From Dyella_B sp966430775 (GTDB taxonomy: Bacteria > Pseudomonadota > Gammaproteobacteria > Xanthomonadales > Rhodanobacteraceae): a DNA stretch of 38,534 nt. The DNA lies in contig CBJMMB010000021.1 of NCBI GenBank assembly GCA_966430775.1, positions 1-38,534 of the forward strand. Reading direction: 5' to 3'. A program made the position numbers and the translations under genes. Positions 15,905 through 24,715 of the stretch are shown here, piece after piece (within the stretch, counting starts at the first letter, position 1; the number at the start of each line of letters is the position of its first letter). Below the pieces are notes generated by a model. It did no database searches. It saw only the letters and a program-made list of their open reading frames with translations, and was not told the origin of the DNA.

Positions 15905-18900
15905 TTACCAGTCGTACTTGACGTTGAACTCCGCATAGCGCGGGGCTTCCGTCGCAAACACACCGCTGCGTACGCCGGGCTGTGGCAGCTTGTAGTTGGA
16001 GTCCGGCGCTCCGCCGACGTCGTCGTGGGTGACGACATAAGCGGTGGTGTTCTGCTCGTTGAACAGGTTGTGGACCTGCACCTGCAGCGTCAGATGCTTG
16101 CCAGCCCATTCAGGAATGTAGCTGACCGCCAGGTCGATCTGATGCGTCCAAGGCGTATGCCCGGCCTTGCCCGGAGGCGACGGCTCGCCATTGCACCAGT
16201 GATAAGCCTCGCCGTAACCATCCGGATCGATCTGGTTCGGACCCCAGGCGCCCAGGCATGTGATGGGCGCGCCCGACTGAATGACATACACGCCGCTGAC
16301 CAGCCACTCCGGGGTGATCCCGTAGGTGCCGTAGGCCTTCAGTGTATGGCGATGCGAATTGGGCAGTTCGCCGTTCGAATATTGCATCAGCTCGGGGAAG
16401 TCCCACGCCTCGCTGAGCGAGCCGGACTGGCCGCCACCTGCAGCTGCCGACGCATTGCTGGTCTGGCCGAGCGGCGAGTAGGTCGGGCCTTCCGTGGTGC
16501 CATAGCTCTTGGCAAACACGTAGTCGATCTTGGCCATCCACTTGCCGTCCCACGGATGCTCAAGCGCTTCTTCCAAGCTGTAGTACTTGCGGAACGCTGC
16601 GGGAAAACCTGTGACGAATCCCGCGGCAGTCGCCGTATGCGGGTTCCAGGTGTAGGTCTTGTAGGTACCGTCGGTCGCCAGGTAGCGCACGGTGTTGCTG
16701 CGTCCGGGATTGACCACAATATCCGTTTGGAACACCGTCGGATCGGCGTCCGCAGGCATGTTGACAGTGCCCGTGTCGTCGATGACGTTGTTCATCTTCG
16801 AGTAGGTCGCCTGCGAGGTCCAGACCAGCGACTGGCCGAACGCATTGAACGCCTTCTGGAAGCCCAGCACGTATTCGTCCTGGTACATCGACTTCAGATC
16901 CTCAGCGGCAACCGTCTTGGGATCCTTGGGCGTGCCGTATTCACCGTCGGGCGAATATGGCGTCGCGCTTGTCGCAACCCGGGTCAGGCCCTGCGGAATG
17001 CCGTTCGCATCGATGGACGAATAGGTGTAGTACTCGTTGATGTAGGCGTTCTTGCCGGCCGTGCGAACACCCAATCCGGTCGGCAGCGCAAGGTAGTAAC
17101 GCCCCACGTTGCCGTACAGCTTGGCGCTGCTGTCACCGAAGATGTCCCAGCTGAAGCCCAGACGCGGTTGCCACTGCGGCTTGGTCTGCCTGATGTAAGC
17201 CACGTTGGCAGCGTTGAAGTTGGTGAACTGGTCGTTGCGCACACCGAGATTCAGCAGCAGATTGGGCGTAACTTGCCAGTTGTCCTCGATGAACTGCGCC
17301 TTCTGCTCCACCGTGAACGTGGCCGTGCCGCCATACACACGTTTCTGGACGTAGTAGCTCTGGGCATCCGCACCGGTACCCACCGGGCCGCCATTGGGAT
17401 AATTGATCGGATTGTCGACGCACTGGCCCAGGGCATTGCAAGTGAGGGTCGGCGATGTGAAGTTCTTTGCCCCTTGCTTGCCGTAGACCCAGTAGTACCC
17501 AGGACCGCCGGGGATGCTGCCGTCGCTGATGTCCGTGCTGCGCATGTTGTCGATGCCGAACTTCAGGTCGTGGTTACCCAGCTTCCAATCCAGGTCCAGA
17601 CGGAAGTTGTTCTCGCTCGACTTGTGGTCCGGAGAAGGAATGGTAGCCGGATTGATGTTCGTGTTGCCGTAACCCGGAACGGTTGGGTTTTGGGCCGAAA
17701 CAGTGCGTATGCCCGGCAGCGACGGATCAAAGCCCGGATAGGCCACTTGCTTGCTGAAGTACGTGCTCTTCATCTTGCCGGCCAGCACGCTCAGCGTAAG
17801 GTTATCGGTGATGTAGGAGGTGTACCTCAGGATGCCGAGTTCGAACTTGCTCGAGTACAACGGATTGTTGATGCCGTTGAAGCTACCTACGGTGTTGGTG
17901 GCGTAGTCGTAGTTGTAGGCGTTGTTCGATTGGTCCTGGAACTTGCTTGAAGCATAGGTAGCTTCAAGAACGTTGCTGTCGTTGATATTCCAGTCCAACT
18001 TGCCGTAGAACTTGGGCGAAGTGGTGCTTACCGAATTGTAGTAAGGCGAATTGACCGAGTCGACAGCCTTGCTGCTGTTGTGTTGGGCTTCGGCGGTGAG
18101 GTAGAAGAACAGCTTGTCCTTGATCAGCGGGCCTGAAATATAGGCGTCGTAGGTCTGGGTCCAGTTCTCATCCTTGCTGCGATTGGCATAGATGTCGCCA
18201 GGTCGCTGGCCCGCCGTGGTCGATTGGGGATTTGCGTAGTAAATGTTGTCGTAGGAGCTTTGCGCCCAAGCCGGCGCGAAAGTGATATAGGCGCCTGCGT
18301 GGAATTCGTTGCCGCCGCGATGGCCGACCTGGCTGATCACGCCGCCAGTGGAGCGGCCATACTCGGCGCCGTAGCCGGAGGTGATGGTCTGCTGTTCGGC
18401 GATGGCGAAGTACGGCAGTGCGATACCGCCAGCGTTGCCCACCGGATCGGTCGTGTTGAAGCCGTTGATGTAGTAGGCGTTCTCCACCGTCGAGTCGCCG
18501 CCGAAAGAAATCAGCGGGGTGCCGGCCGGGCCGGTGCCGAGGCTGGCGTTGGCGCCGGAGACACCGGGTGCCAGCAGGGCGATGGATTCGGCATTGCGTG
18601 CCAACGGCAGCTGCTTCAGCTGCTGGGCGGTGATCACCGAGGTCTGGCGTGTGGAGGCCACATCGATCACCGGGATGGAATTGGCCGTAACCGTCACGCT
18701 GGCCAGGTTCTGCGCATTCTGACTGCCCGCAGCGGCTTCAAACGGTACCGTGACCGGGCCGGCTACGCTGACGGACACATTGTCCTGAGTGGCAACCGTC
18801 TGGCCGTTGTTCTGCAGCGACACGGTATAGCTGCCCACCGGCAGCGCGGTGGCGGAATACCGGCCCGAGCTGGCATCCACCGGAACGACGCGAGTCAGGC

Positions 18901-19087
18901 CGGTTTGCTTGTTGACAACCTTGACCGTTTCGCCAGCTGCCGCCGGCGCTGTACCCACGATCGAACCCGTAGTGGCCTGGGCAAATACCTGCCCAGAAAA
19001 GCCGAAACCCATGGCTATGGCAACTGCCAACGCAGTGTGACGCACCGGCATCTTGTTCGATGCAGGCCCAAATTTCTTGATGCTCAT
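15905..19087 (-). CDS. Oar-like TonB-dependent receptor with carboxypeptidase-regulatory-like domain (TBDR-2)
   Basis: This 1060-residue outer-membrane protein has a signal peptide ending near GQVFA-QATT. A carboxypeptidase-regulatory-like domain follows (about 40-115: VKVVNKQTGLTRVV, LPVGSYTVSL), then VTVTANSIPVID, a plug (about 135-260) with YYINGFNTTDPVG and YGAEYGRSTGGV, and a large beta-barrel ending YAEFNVKYDW. This is the architecture of Oar-type receptors, which are associated with protein or peptide substrates in other bacteria. It is not close to TBDR-1 or TBDR-3. GGGGAG lies about eight bases before the ATG. A Trp-rich leader ORF lies 24 bases upstream. Confidence 0.94.
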   Translation of the reverse strand: MSIKKFGPASNKMPVRHTALAVAIAMGFGFSGQVFAQATTGSIVGTAPAAAGETVKVVNKQTGLTRVVPVDASSGRYSATALPVGSYTVSLQNNGQTVATQDNVSVSVAGPVTVPFEAAAGSQNAQNLASVTVTANSIPVIDVASTRQTSVITAQQLKQLPLARNAESIALLAPGVSGANASLGTGPAGTPLISFGGDSTVENAYYINGFNTTDPVGNAGGIALPYFAIAEQQTITSGYGAEYGRSTGGVISQVGHRGGNEFHAGAYITFAPAWAQSSYDNIYYANPQSTTAGQRPGDIYANRSKDENWTQTYDAYISGPLIKDKLFFYLTAEAQHNSSKAVDSVNSPYYNSVSTTSPKFYGKLDWNINDSNVLEATYASSKFQDQSNNAYNYDYATNTVGSFNGINNPLYSSKFELGILRYTSYITDNLTLSVLAGKMKSTYFSKQVAYPGFDPSLPGIRTVSAQNPTVPGYGNTNINPATIPSPDHKSSENNFRLDLDWKLGNHDLKFGIDNMRSTDISDGSIPGGPGYYWVYGKQGAKNFTSPTLTCNALGQCVDNPINYPNGGPVGTGADAQSYYVQKRVYGGTATFTVEQKAQFIEDNWQVTPNLLLNLGVRNDQFTNFNAANVAYIRQTKPQWQPRLGFSWDIFGDSSAKLYGNVGRYYLALPTGLGVRTAGKNAYINEYYTYSSIDANGIPQGLTRVATSATPYSPDGEYGTPKDPKTVAAEDLKSMYQDEYVLGFQKAFNAFGQSLVWTSQATYSKMNNVIDDTGTVNMPADADPTVFQTDIVVNPGRSNTVRYLATDGTYKTYTWNPHTATAAGFVTGFPAAFRKYYSLEEALEHPWDGKWMAKIDYVFAKSYGTTEGPTYSPLGQTSNASAAAGGGQSGSLSEAWDFPELMQYSNGELPNSHRHTLKAYGTYGITPEWLVSGVYVIQSGAPITCLGAWGPNQIDPDGYGEAYHWCNGEPSPPGKAGHTPWTHQIDLAVSYIPEWAGKHLTLQVQVHNLFNEQNTTAYVVTHDDVGGAPDSNYKLPQPGVRSGVFATEAPRYAEFNVKYDW

Positions 19088-19111
19088 TTAGATGCTCCCC
19101 AGCAGCTAGAA

Positions 19112-19168
19112 TCAAAAGGCAAAAAAAACCGCCCGCCAGCAAACGGGGTCCCACCCCGGCCAGATCAT
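19112..19168 (-). CDS. Trp-rich 18-codon leader peptide upstream of the Oar-like receptor
   Basis: An ATG at 19168 with an excellent ribosome site (GGGAGG, eight bases upstream) opens MIWPGWDPVCWRAVFFAF and stops 24 bases before the receptor start. Three of 18 codons are Trp and three are Phe. The frame covers a hairpin (CGGGGT/ACCCCG), an overlapping alternative stem (CCCGTT/GGCGGG with wobble pairs) and a run of eight T. This is the layout of a translational attenuator, possibly sensing Trp or Phe. No homologue is recalled, and a short ORF can arise by chance. Confidence 0.45.
   Translation of the reverse strand: MIWPGWDPVCWRAVFFAF
19121..19161 (-). promoter_or_regulatory. Overlapping hairpins and T-run in the Oar-like receptor leader
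   Basis: On the - strand CGGGGT pairs with ACCCCG (three-base loop). The CCCG of that stem can instead pair with the CGGG just before the run of eight T. The two stems exclude each other, as in an antiterminator/terminator switch. The second stem is short and partly wobble-paired, so the reading is tentative. Confidence 0.35.
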
Positions 19169-19358
19169 GACGGTTTCCTCCCTATCCCCGAACAAACGCC
19201 AACCCGGATGCTTAACGGGTCTTTAGCATTTGTTATGCCGAACTTAAGGGTTCTGGCTGCAGAAAGTCAACGACAAATACCTACACAGGGAGATCAATAA
19301 CTTGCGTTTTCGTAAATTATTGCGAAACCGGGACTGCCAGCCTCTTTGCGCAGGGCAC

Positions 19359-20147
19359 TCACTCCCCCAACTCATCCTCGAACCGCAGATGCTTCACGCT
19401 TCGCCCATTCCTGCGCACCAGTTTCAGCGCCTCGATGCCGATGCGGATATGCGCTTCCACATAGTCAGCAGTGATCTTGCGATCGCTCAATTCGGTCTTT
19501 ACGCCTTCCGGGATCATGGGCTGATCGGAAACCAGCAATAGCGCACCACATGGAATGTGATTGGCGAAACCGGCGGCAAAAATGGTAGCGGTTTCCATAT
19601 CCACCGCCATGCAACGTGTGCGCCGCAAGTATTCCTTGAAGGTTTCGTCGTGTTCCCACACACGCCGGTTGGTGGTGTAGACGGTGCCGGTCCAGTAATC
19701 ATGTCCCAGATCGCGAATCATGGTGGAAACACCGCGCTGCAATTGGAAGGCGGGCAACGCGGGCACTTCGGGCGGCAGATAATCGTTGCTGGTGCCTTCC
19801 CCACGGATAGCGGCAATAGGCAAGATCAGATCACCGAGCTGATTTTTCTTTTTCACGCCGCCGCACTTGCCCAGGAACAGCACTGCGCTTGGCTGTATCG
19901 CACCGAGCAGATCCATCACGGTGGCGGCATTGGGACTGCCCATGCCGAAATTGATGAGAGTGATGTCGTCAGCCGTGGCGCTTGGCATGGGCCGGTCGCG
20001 TCCCTGTACCTCCACCCCGTGCCATTGCGCAAACAGATCTACGTAATGGCCGAAGTTGGTCAACAGAATGTGGGAGCCGAATTGTTCCAGCGGCACGCCG
20101 GTGTAGCGCGGCAGCCAGTTGGTGACGATCTCGTGTTTGGTTTTCAT
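19359..20147 (-). CDS. amn: AMP nucleosidase (short form)
   Basis: This 262-residue nucleoside-phosphorylase-fold enzyme hydrolyses AMP to adenine and ribose 5-phosphate. Landmarks are INFGMGSPNAAT, LFLGKCGGVKKKNQLGD, RGEGTSNDYLPPEVPALP, VYTTNRRVWEHD, the purine-binding MAVDMETATIFAAGF, and DQPMIPEG. It matches the short form I recall from Bacteroidetes, not the roughly 480-residue E. coli Amn, which has an extra N-terminal domain. The ATG at 20147 was chosen because the family begins MKTKxEIVxNWLPRYTG; the open frame upstream is not family-like. It lies upstream of the Oar-like receptor on the same strand, 271 bases away, probably as a separate unit. Confidence 0.92.
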   Translation of the reverse strand: MKTKHEIVTNWLPRYTGVPLEQFGSHILLTNFGHYVDLFAQWHGVEVQGRDRPMPSATADDITLINFGMGSPNAATVMDLLGAIQPSAVLFLGKCGGVKKKNQLGDLILPIAAIRGEGTSNDYLPPEVPALPAFQLQRGVSTMIRDLGHDYWTGTVYTTNRRVWEHDETFKEYLRRTRCMAVDMETATIFAAGFANHIPCGALLLVSDQPMIPEGVKTELSDRKITADYVEAHIRIGIEALKLVRRNGRSVKHLRFEDELGE

Positions 20148-20492
20148 GGAAGCTCGTGGTTTCGGCGCAGCTTGGCTTTGCTGCGCGTGACCGGCGACGC
20201 CACGCCGGCAGAATGCCAATTCTCAAGCGCGCCTATCTTATCGGTCTTTTGGTGATACACGGCAACGAGGTATGCATGGTGCTCATAGGAGTGCCCGTAA
20301 ACCGGCATCGGTACTTGCTTCGACGACTCAGCCTGATTGACATGCACGCCCGGACGTCCGCGCCACTGTCCGCGGACTATGGCGTGCCGCAACGCGCTTG
20401 TCCAAGTCCTTGATTTGGAGCACTTCCATGTCTGGCACGCGGTTTGCTGATCGATTCATCGAAAGTGACATCACCAACCAGGGAGAACCCTT
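20148..20492. other. Divergent intergenic region without a recognisable gene
   Basis: These 345 bases separate amn (-) from the alpha/beta hydrolase (+). Short open frames exist on both strands (for example + 20156-20413 and - 20144-20392), but none has a recognisable domain or a convincing ribosome site. It presumably holds both promoters; I could not assign boxes. Confidence 0.4.
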
Positions 20493-21653
20493 TTGAGTAC
20501 GTTTCGCACGACGCTAGTTTTCATGCTCGCGATGATGGGATATATCGCCATTCCCCATGCATATGCGGCGGAGGAAGCGCAAGGCAAGTCATCATCACTC
20601 TCGCGCGAACAAGTCACGCACATCCTCGATAGCGACCGCATGATCAACACATCGCAGGGCGTGGACGAACAGATCAAGGTGCATATCGGGGGCATCGACC
20701 AATGGATATCCGTCCGCGGCAAGGACCGCCGCAATCCCATCCTGCTGTTCCTGCATGGCGGTCCGGCATCGCCCGCCATGCCGGAGGCCTATACGTTCCA
20801 GACACCCTGGGAAGACTATTTCACCGTGGTGCAGTGGGACCAGCGCGGCGCCGGCAAGACGTATCGCGCCAATACGGAGGCCGCCATGGAACCGGGCATG
20901 AGCGTCGACGGCATGACCAACGACGCGGCTGACCTGGTGCAGTACCTGCGCCAACGCTATGGCAAGCAGAAGATCTTCCTGCTCGGCCACTCCTGGGGTT
21001 CGATCCTCGGTGTCACCCTTGCGCAGCGGCACCCCGAGTGGTTCTACGCGTACATCTCCACGGGTCAGGTGGTGAACGGCCGCCGCAATGAAGAGGTGGG
21101 CTACGGTTTCGCCTTGCGTCGCGCCAAGGAGGAAAACAACCAGGCGGCCATCCGTGAACTGGAAGCCCTGGCACCTTATCCAGGTCCCGGCAAAATGACG
21201 ATCGAACGCGTCGGCATCAGAAGCAAGTGGGAGATGTATTACGGCGGGCTTGCCTGGGGCCGCAAGGATTATCAGTTCGAGGACGATGCCGAATCGCTAT
21301 CGCCCGACTACAGTCGCGAAGACCTCGATGCCATCGGCAAGGGCAGCCTGTTCTCGCTCGATCATCTACTGCCGGCGTTGCTCGATACGAATTTCGACAA
21401 CGTCACGCAATTCGGTTGCCCCGTGATCGTCTATGTGGGCGCACACGACTACACCACACCGCATGAACTGGCCGAGGCGTGGTTCACGCACATCCAGGCA
21501 CCGTCGAAAAAGCTGGTGGTATTCGCCGACTCCGCGCACATGATGATGCAGGAGCAACCTGGCCGCTTTCTCATGCATCTGGTAACGGACGTGCTGCCGC
21601 TAGCGCAGAAAGCAGGCGATGCGGCACCGTCCGAACTCGTGCGCACGAATTGA
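20493..21653 (+). CDS. Secreted alpha/beta hydrolase, proline-iminopeptidase-like (S33)
   Basis: This 386-residue protein begins with a signal peptide (MSTFRTT, hydrophobic core, cleavage near AYA-AEEA), so it is probably periplasmic. The hydrolase core has the oxyanion region LHGGPASPAMP, the strand QWDQRGAGKTY, the nucleophile elbow GHSWGS (Ser167), Asp319 in GAHDYTT and His349 in DSAHMM. HGGPG-like and DQRGAG sequences are typical of the S33 proline iminopeptidase group, so a peptidase role is plausible; epoxide-hydrolase or other esterase activity is possible. The start is TTG at 20493 with GGGAG eight bases upstream, giving a complete signal peptide. ATG 20523 would truncate it. Confidence 0.88.
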   Translation: MSTFRTTLVFMLAMMGYIAIPHAYAAEEAQGKSSSLSREQVTHILDSDRMINTSQGVDEQIKVHIGGIDQWISVRGKDRRNPILLFLHGGPASPAMPEAYTFQTPWEDYFTVVQWDQRGAGKTYRANTEAAMEPGMSVDGMTNDAADLVQYLRQRYGKQKIFLLGHSWGSILGVTLAQRHPEWFYAYISTGQVVNGRRNEEVGYGFALRRAKEENNQAAIRELEALAPYPGPGKMTIERVGIRSKWEMYYGGLAWGRKDYQFEDDAESLSPDYSREDLDAIGKGSLFSLDHLLPALLDTNFDNVTQFGCPVIVYVGAHDYTTPHELAEAWFTHIQAPSKKLVVFADSAHMMMQEQPGRFLMHLVTDVLPLAQKAGDAAPSELVRTN

Positions 21654-21664
21654 AACGACGAGCA

Positions 21665-21692
21665 TGCCCGGCGGATAATTTACCGCCGGGCA
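21665..21692. terminator. Bidirectional terminator-like hairpin
   Basis: TGCCCGGCGG (21665-21674) is perfectly complementary to CCGCCGGGCA (21683-21692) around an eight-base AT-rich loop. It lies between the convergent ends of the alpha/beta hydrolase and the second TPR-hydroxylase. No T-run follows. Confidence 0.65.
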
Positions 21693-21713
21693 GCTACTTG
21701 GTGACAAAGGCAT

Positions 21714-23030
21714 CTACGTGGAAGCGGGTTCACATTCCCTGTTGAACTCACCGATAGCAACCACGAGATCCGTTACCGCAGCACGCTCGACCTCAGTCAG
21801 GTCCGGATTCCAGCAATCGAGGATCAGCACCACTCGCGTATGCTCGCTGCGGTTCCACGCCTCATGCTCGAACGTATCGTCAAAGGTGACGCATCGGCCC
21901 TTCTGCCATGGATGCACCTCACCGCCCACACGCAGCGCGCAATCGGAAGGCACGATCAAGGGAAGATGCGTGACCAGACGCGTATTGGTCACCCCGGTAT
22001 GCGGAAGGATGTGCGTGCCCGGCTGCAAAACCGAAAACAGCGCCTCGGGTGCGTGCTCCCGAATGCGGGACAAGGGCAGCTTGTCGAGCAGCGACGACGT
22101 ACGCGGACATCTCAGGCAATGCTCGTCGTAGCGCTCGCCATGCCGATAAAAGAAATAGGCCTCCCACGCGGCCGGCTTGGCGCCCGATGCGCGCAATAAA
22201 TCCTGGGTATTGGCCTCGGACGTTTCACCCAAAAAAGCTTCGAGGCCAGGCTCCTCCGCCAATACGGCGCGCAGTTCCTTGCATACATCCTCGGTGGCCG
22301 ATTCCAGCGCCTCGTACCAGGGAAAACGTTCCCGCGGGTAGTAGGGCTGGCTGGGAATGTCCGGAAAATAGAGAAACTTCGGCCTTTGGCGCGGATCGGA
22401 AATACCCGCCGGCTGCAGTCCCAGATAGATGTCCAGGCAACGATCCACGCGGTGCAGCTCGGCCGCGCCATAGCGTTGCCGCAACGGCTCCAGCGTCTGC
22501 TGGAACAACTCCTTGCGGCCGGCGATGGCGTAGCGCATGGCGTGCTTCACCGCATCGCGCAGGCCGGGCGCCGTGCTTTCGTCGTTGAGCCAGCGCCCGT
22601 GTGCCTGCGCCGTGCGAACCGCGGTGAAGTAGGCCATGGTCGCTTCGCGCGAGCGGCCCAGTTGCTCAAGCGCCAGGCCTAGGCGCAAGCGCGCCTGGAA
22701 CATGGACGGTTCAATCTGCAGCGCACGATGCAGGTTATCGGCGGCAGCTGTGAAATCCGCCAAGTCCAGTTGCACGGTGCCAAGCAACTGAAGCGTGGCG
22801 GCATTGGGAGCCTCGAGCTTCGCCGTGGCCTGCAGATGGGCAAGCGCCTGCGCCAATTCACCGCGAGAAAGGTGGCAACCAGTCAGAAATTTCAGCGCTT
22901 CCAGGTCATCCGGTGCGCGTTCCAATATTTCGTTGAATGCGCGCTCCGCCTGCGGCAACTCTTGCCGATGCAAATGCGCGTGCGCAGCCTCACGCCAGCG
23001 CGCGAGATCCGCCCCCCATGATGCGTTCAT
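21714..23030 (-). CDS. TPR-aspartyl/asparaginyl beta-hydroxylase (AspH-2)
   Basis: This 438-residue paralogue of the protein at 10024-11229 has the same order of parts and long identical stretches such as DPRQRPKFLYFPDIPS and FFYRHGERYDEH. Iron histidines are in LPHTG (H344) and DTFEHEAWN (H389), again 45 residues apart. Its N-terminal TPR region is about 33 residues longer, i.e. one extra TPR unit (LLGTVQLDLADFTAAADNLHRAL). ATG 23030 was chosen because GGAGG lies eight bases upstream; the open frame extends further but loses coding character. It is divergent from ST3, 113 bases away, so the two may share a control region. Confidence 0.92.
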   Translation of the reverse strand: MNASWGADLARWREAAHAHLHRQELPQAERAFNEILERAPDDLEALKFLTGCHLSRGELAQALAHLQATAKLEAPNAATLQLLGTVQLDLADFTAAADNLHRALQIEPSMFQARLRLGLALEQLGRSREATMAYFTAVRTAQAHGRWLNDESTAPGLRDAVKHAMRYAIAGRKELFQQTLEPLRQRYGAAELHRVDRCLDIYLGLQPAGISDPRQRPKFLYFPDIPSQPYYPRERFPWYEALESATEDVCKELRAVLAEEPGLEAFLGETSEANTQDLLRASGAKPAAWEAYFFYRHGERYDEHCLRCPRTSSLLDKLPLSRIREHAPEALFSVLQPGTHILPHTGVTNTRLVTHLPLIVPSDCALRVGGEVHPWQKGRCVTFDDTFEHEAWNRSEHTRVVLILDCWNPDLTEVERAAVTDLVVAIGEFNRECEPAST

Positions 23031-23143
23031 CTTTTCTACCCTCCCCAGGGTCGGGGCGCCCACTCCGCAACGCGAATGAATCCAGGCGCCCTTGGTGCAT
23101 ACTAACTGCAAATTTTTTCCGCACAATTCCGGGGGAATGGTTG

Positions 23144-24715
23144 GTGGAACGGTTGAAAGCCTTGGATGCACGCGCCGCACAGTCCGTACAGGCCGCTGGT
23201 GCGGCGCTGGACGCGGGCAAGGCGGATGAGGCGGCCCGCCATCTGGCCGATGCGGCAAACCGCCACCCGCTGCATCCGGAGGTGCTGCGCATGCGCGCCG
23301 GCCTGCTCAGCATGCGTGGCGAGCACCGGCAAGCGCTGCAGTGCATGCGCCAGGCGCTTGAACAGCGACCCGACGATGCGCTTTATCACAATACCCTCGG
23401 CACGCTGCTGGGCCAGGCCGGGGATTACGACGGCGCCGTTCAAGCCCTGCGCCGCGCCTGCGCCATGCAACCGGACCTAGCCGACGCCTGGTACAACCTT
23501 GGCATCATGCTGACGCGAAGCGTACGCAACGAGGAAGCCGCCGAAGCGCTGCAACGCGCCGTGGCGCTCGCGCCGCAATACATGACGGCCCGCGCGCAGC
23601 TCGCCGATCTGCTTCGCATGCAAGGTCACAGCGCGCAGGCCGTCGAACACTACCGCCGCATTCTTGCCGAAGCCCCCTGGTCGGGCATGGCGTGGTGGGG
23701 TTTGGCGGATATGAAAACCCTGCGCATGACAGAGGACGATATCCAGCAGATGCAACGCGCGCTCAGCGCCCCGCGGGCCACCGACGACGACAAGATGGCC
23801 ATCGGTTTCGCGCTCGCCAAGGCGCTCGATGACCAGGGCCGCTACGCACAAGCGCTTGACGCGCTGGCCAGCGCCAACGCCATTGCGCGCCGGCGCTACA
23901 GATGGCCGCGCGAAGCGTTTTCCACTGGTATATCGATGGTGTTGCAAGCCTTCGAAACGCCGATGGCCAGCGCGCCCGAATCGCTTGGGCGGGAAGTTAT
24001 TTTCGTCGTGGGCATGCCGCGCTCCGGCACGACGCTGGTCGAACAGATCCTGGCATCCCATTCGATGGTCGAAGGCGCCGGCGAGCTGGCGGATTTGCCC
24101 ACCGTGCTGGCCGAGCAATCCAGGCAAAGCGGGCTGCCGTTTCCCAGATGGGCAGCATCCATGACGTCGACCGATTGGGCGCGCCTTGGCGAGCGCTATC
24201 TGGAGCGCACGGCCCATTGGCGAAAAGAACGTCCGATTTGCGTCGACAAGATGCCCGGCAACTGGATGTATATCGGCGCGATCCGGGCGATGCTGCCTGC
24301 AGCGAGAATCATCGGCTGCCGACGGGATCCCTTGGAAAATTGCTTCGCCTGCTACCGCCAACGCTTGAACAACAACGAGTACACCCGCGACTTCGACGAC
24401 CTGGCGGGTTTCTGGCGAGACTACGATCGCAGCCTTTCCTTCTGGCATGCGCGAGCTCCCGATCGCGTGCTCAAGCACGACTACGAAGCGTTGCTTTCCC
24501 AGCCGGAAACGCAGATCCGCGAACTGTTGGCATTCTGCGACCTTCCGTTTGAGCCGCAATGCCTGCGCTTTCACGAAACCCAACGTGAAGTACGCTCACC
24601 CAGCGCCAACCAGGTACGGCAGCCGCTGCGCGCCGACACCGCGCGGGCGCCGCAATATGGCTCACTGCTCGATCCGCTGCGGCGCGCCCTGGGATTGTCG
24701 CCGTGGCAGGCATGA
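23144..24715 (+). CDS. TPR-sulfotransferase fusion protein (ST3)
   Basis: This is about 523 residues. TPR-like repeats occupy roughly 1-230 (LYHNTLGTLLGQAGDYDGAV, DAWYNLGIMLTRS). The sulfotransferase domain starts near 284 with VIFVVGMPRSGTTLVEQ. It has CVDKMPGNWMYIGAI, the 3'-phosphate motif CRRDPLENCFACY and a C-terminal QVRQPLR motif shared with ST2. No signal peptide. No ATG is in frame near the 5' end; GGGGGA at 23131-23136 favours GTG 23144 (or TTG 23141), while the nearby ATG at 23137 is out of frame. Its stop overlaps the ATG of ST4 (ATGA), so the two are translationally coupled. Confidence 0.92.
   Translation: MERLKALDARAAQSVQAAGAALDAGKADEAARHLADAANRHPLHPEVLRMRAGLLSMRGEHRQALQCMRQALEQRPDDALYHNTLGTLLGQAGDYDGAVQALRRACAMQPDLADAWYNLGIMLTRSVRNEEAAEALQRAVALAPQYMTARAQLADLLRMQGHSAQAVEHYRRILAEAPWSGMAWWGLADMKTLRMTEDDIQQMQRALSAPRATDDDKMAIGFALAKALDDQGRYAQALDALASANAIARRRYRWPREAFSTGISMVLQAFETPMASAPESLGREVIFVVGMPRSGTTLVEQILASHSMVEGAGELADLPTVLAEQSRQSGLPFPRWAASMTSTDWARLGERYLERTAHWRKERPICVDKMPGNWMYIGAIRAMLPAARIIGCRRDPLENCFACYRQRLNNNEYTRDFDDLAGFWRDYDRSLSFWHARAPDRVLKHDYEALLSQPETQIRELLAFCDLPFEPQCLRFHETQREVRSPSANQVRQPLRADTARAPQYGSLLDPLRRALGLSPWQA

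Noticed and set aside
20144..20413. Small genes in the amn / alpha-beta hydrolase gap
   Set aside because: Frames of 82-85 codons exist on both strands, but none has a ribosome site, domain or persuasive composition.
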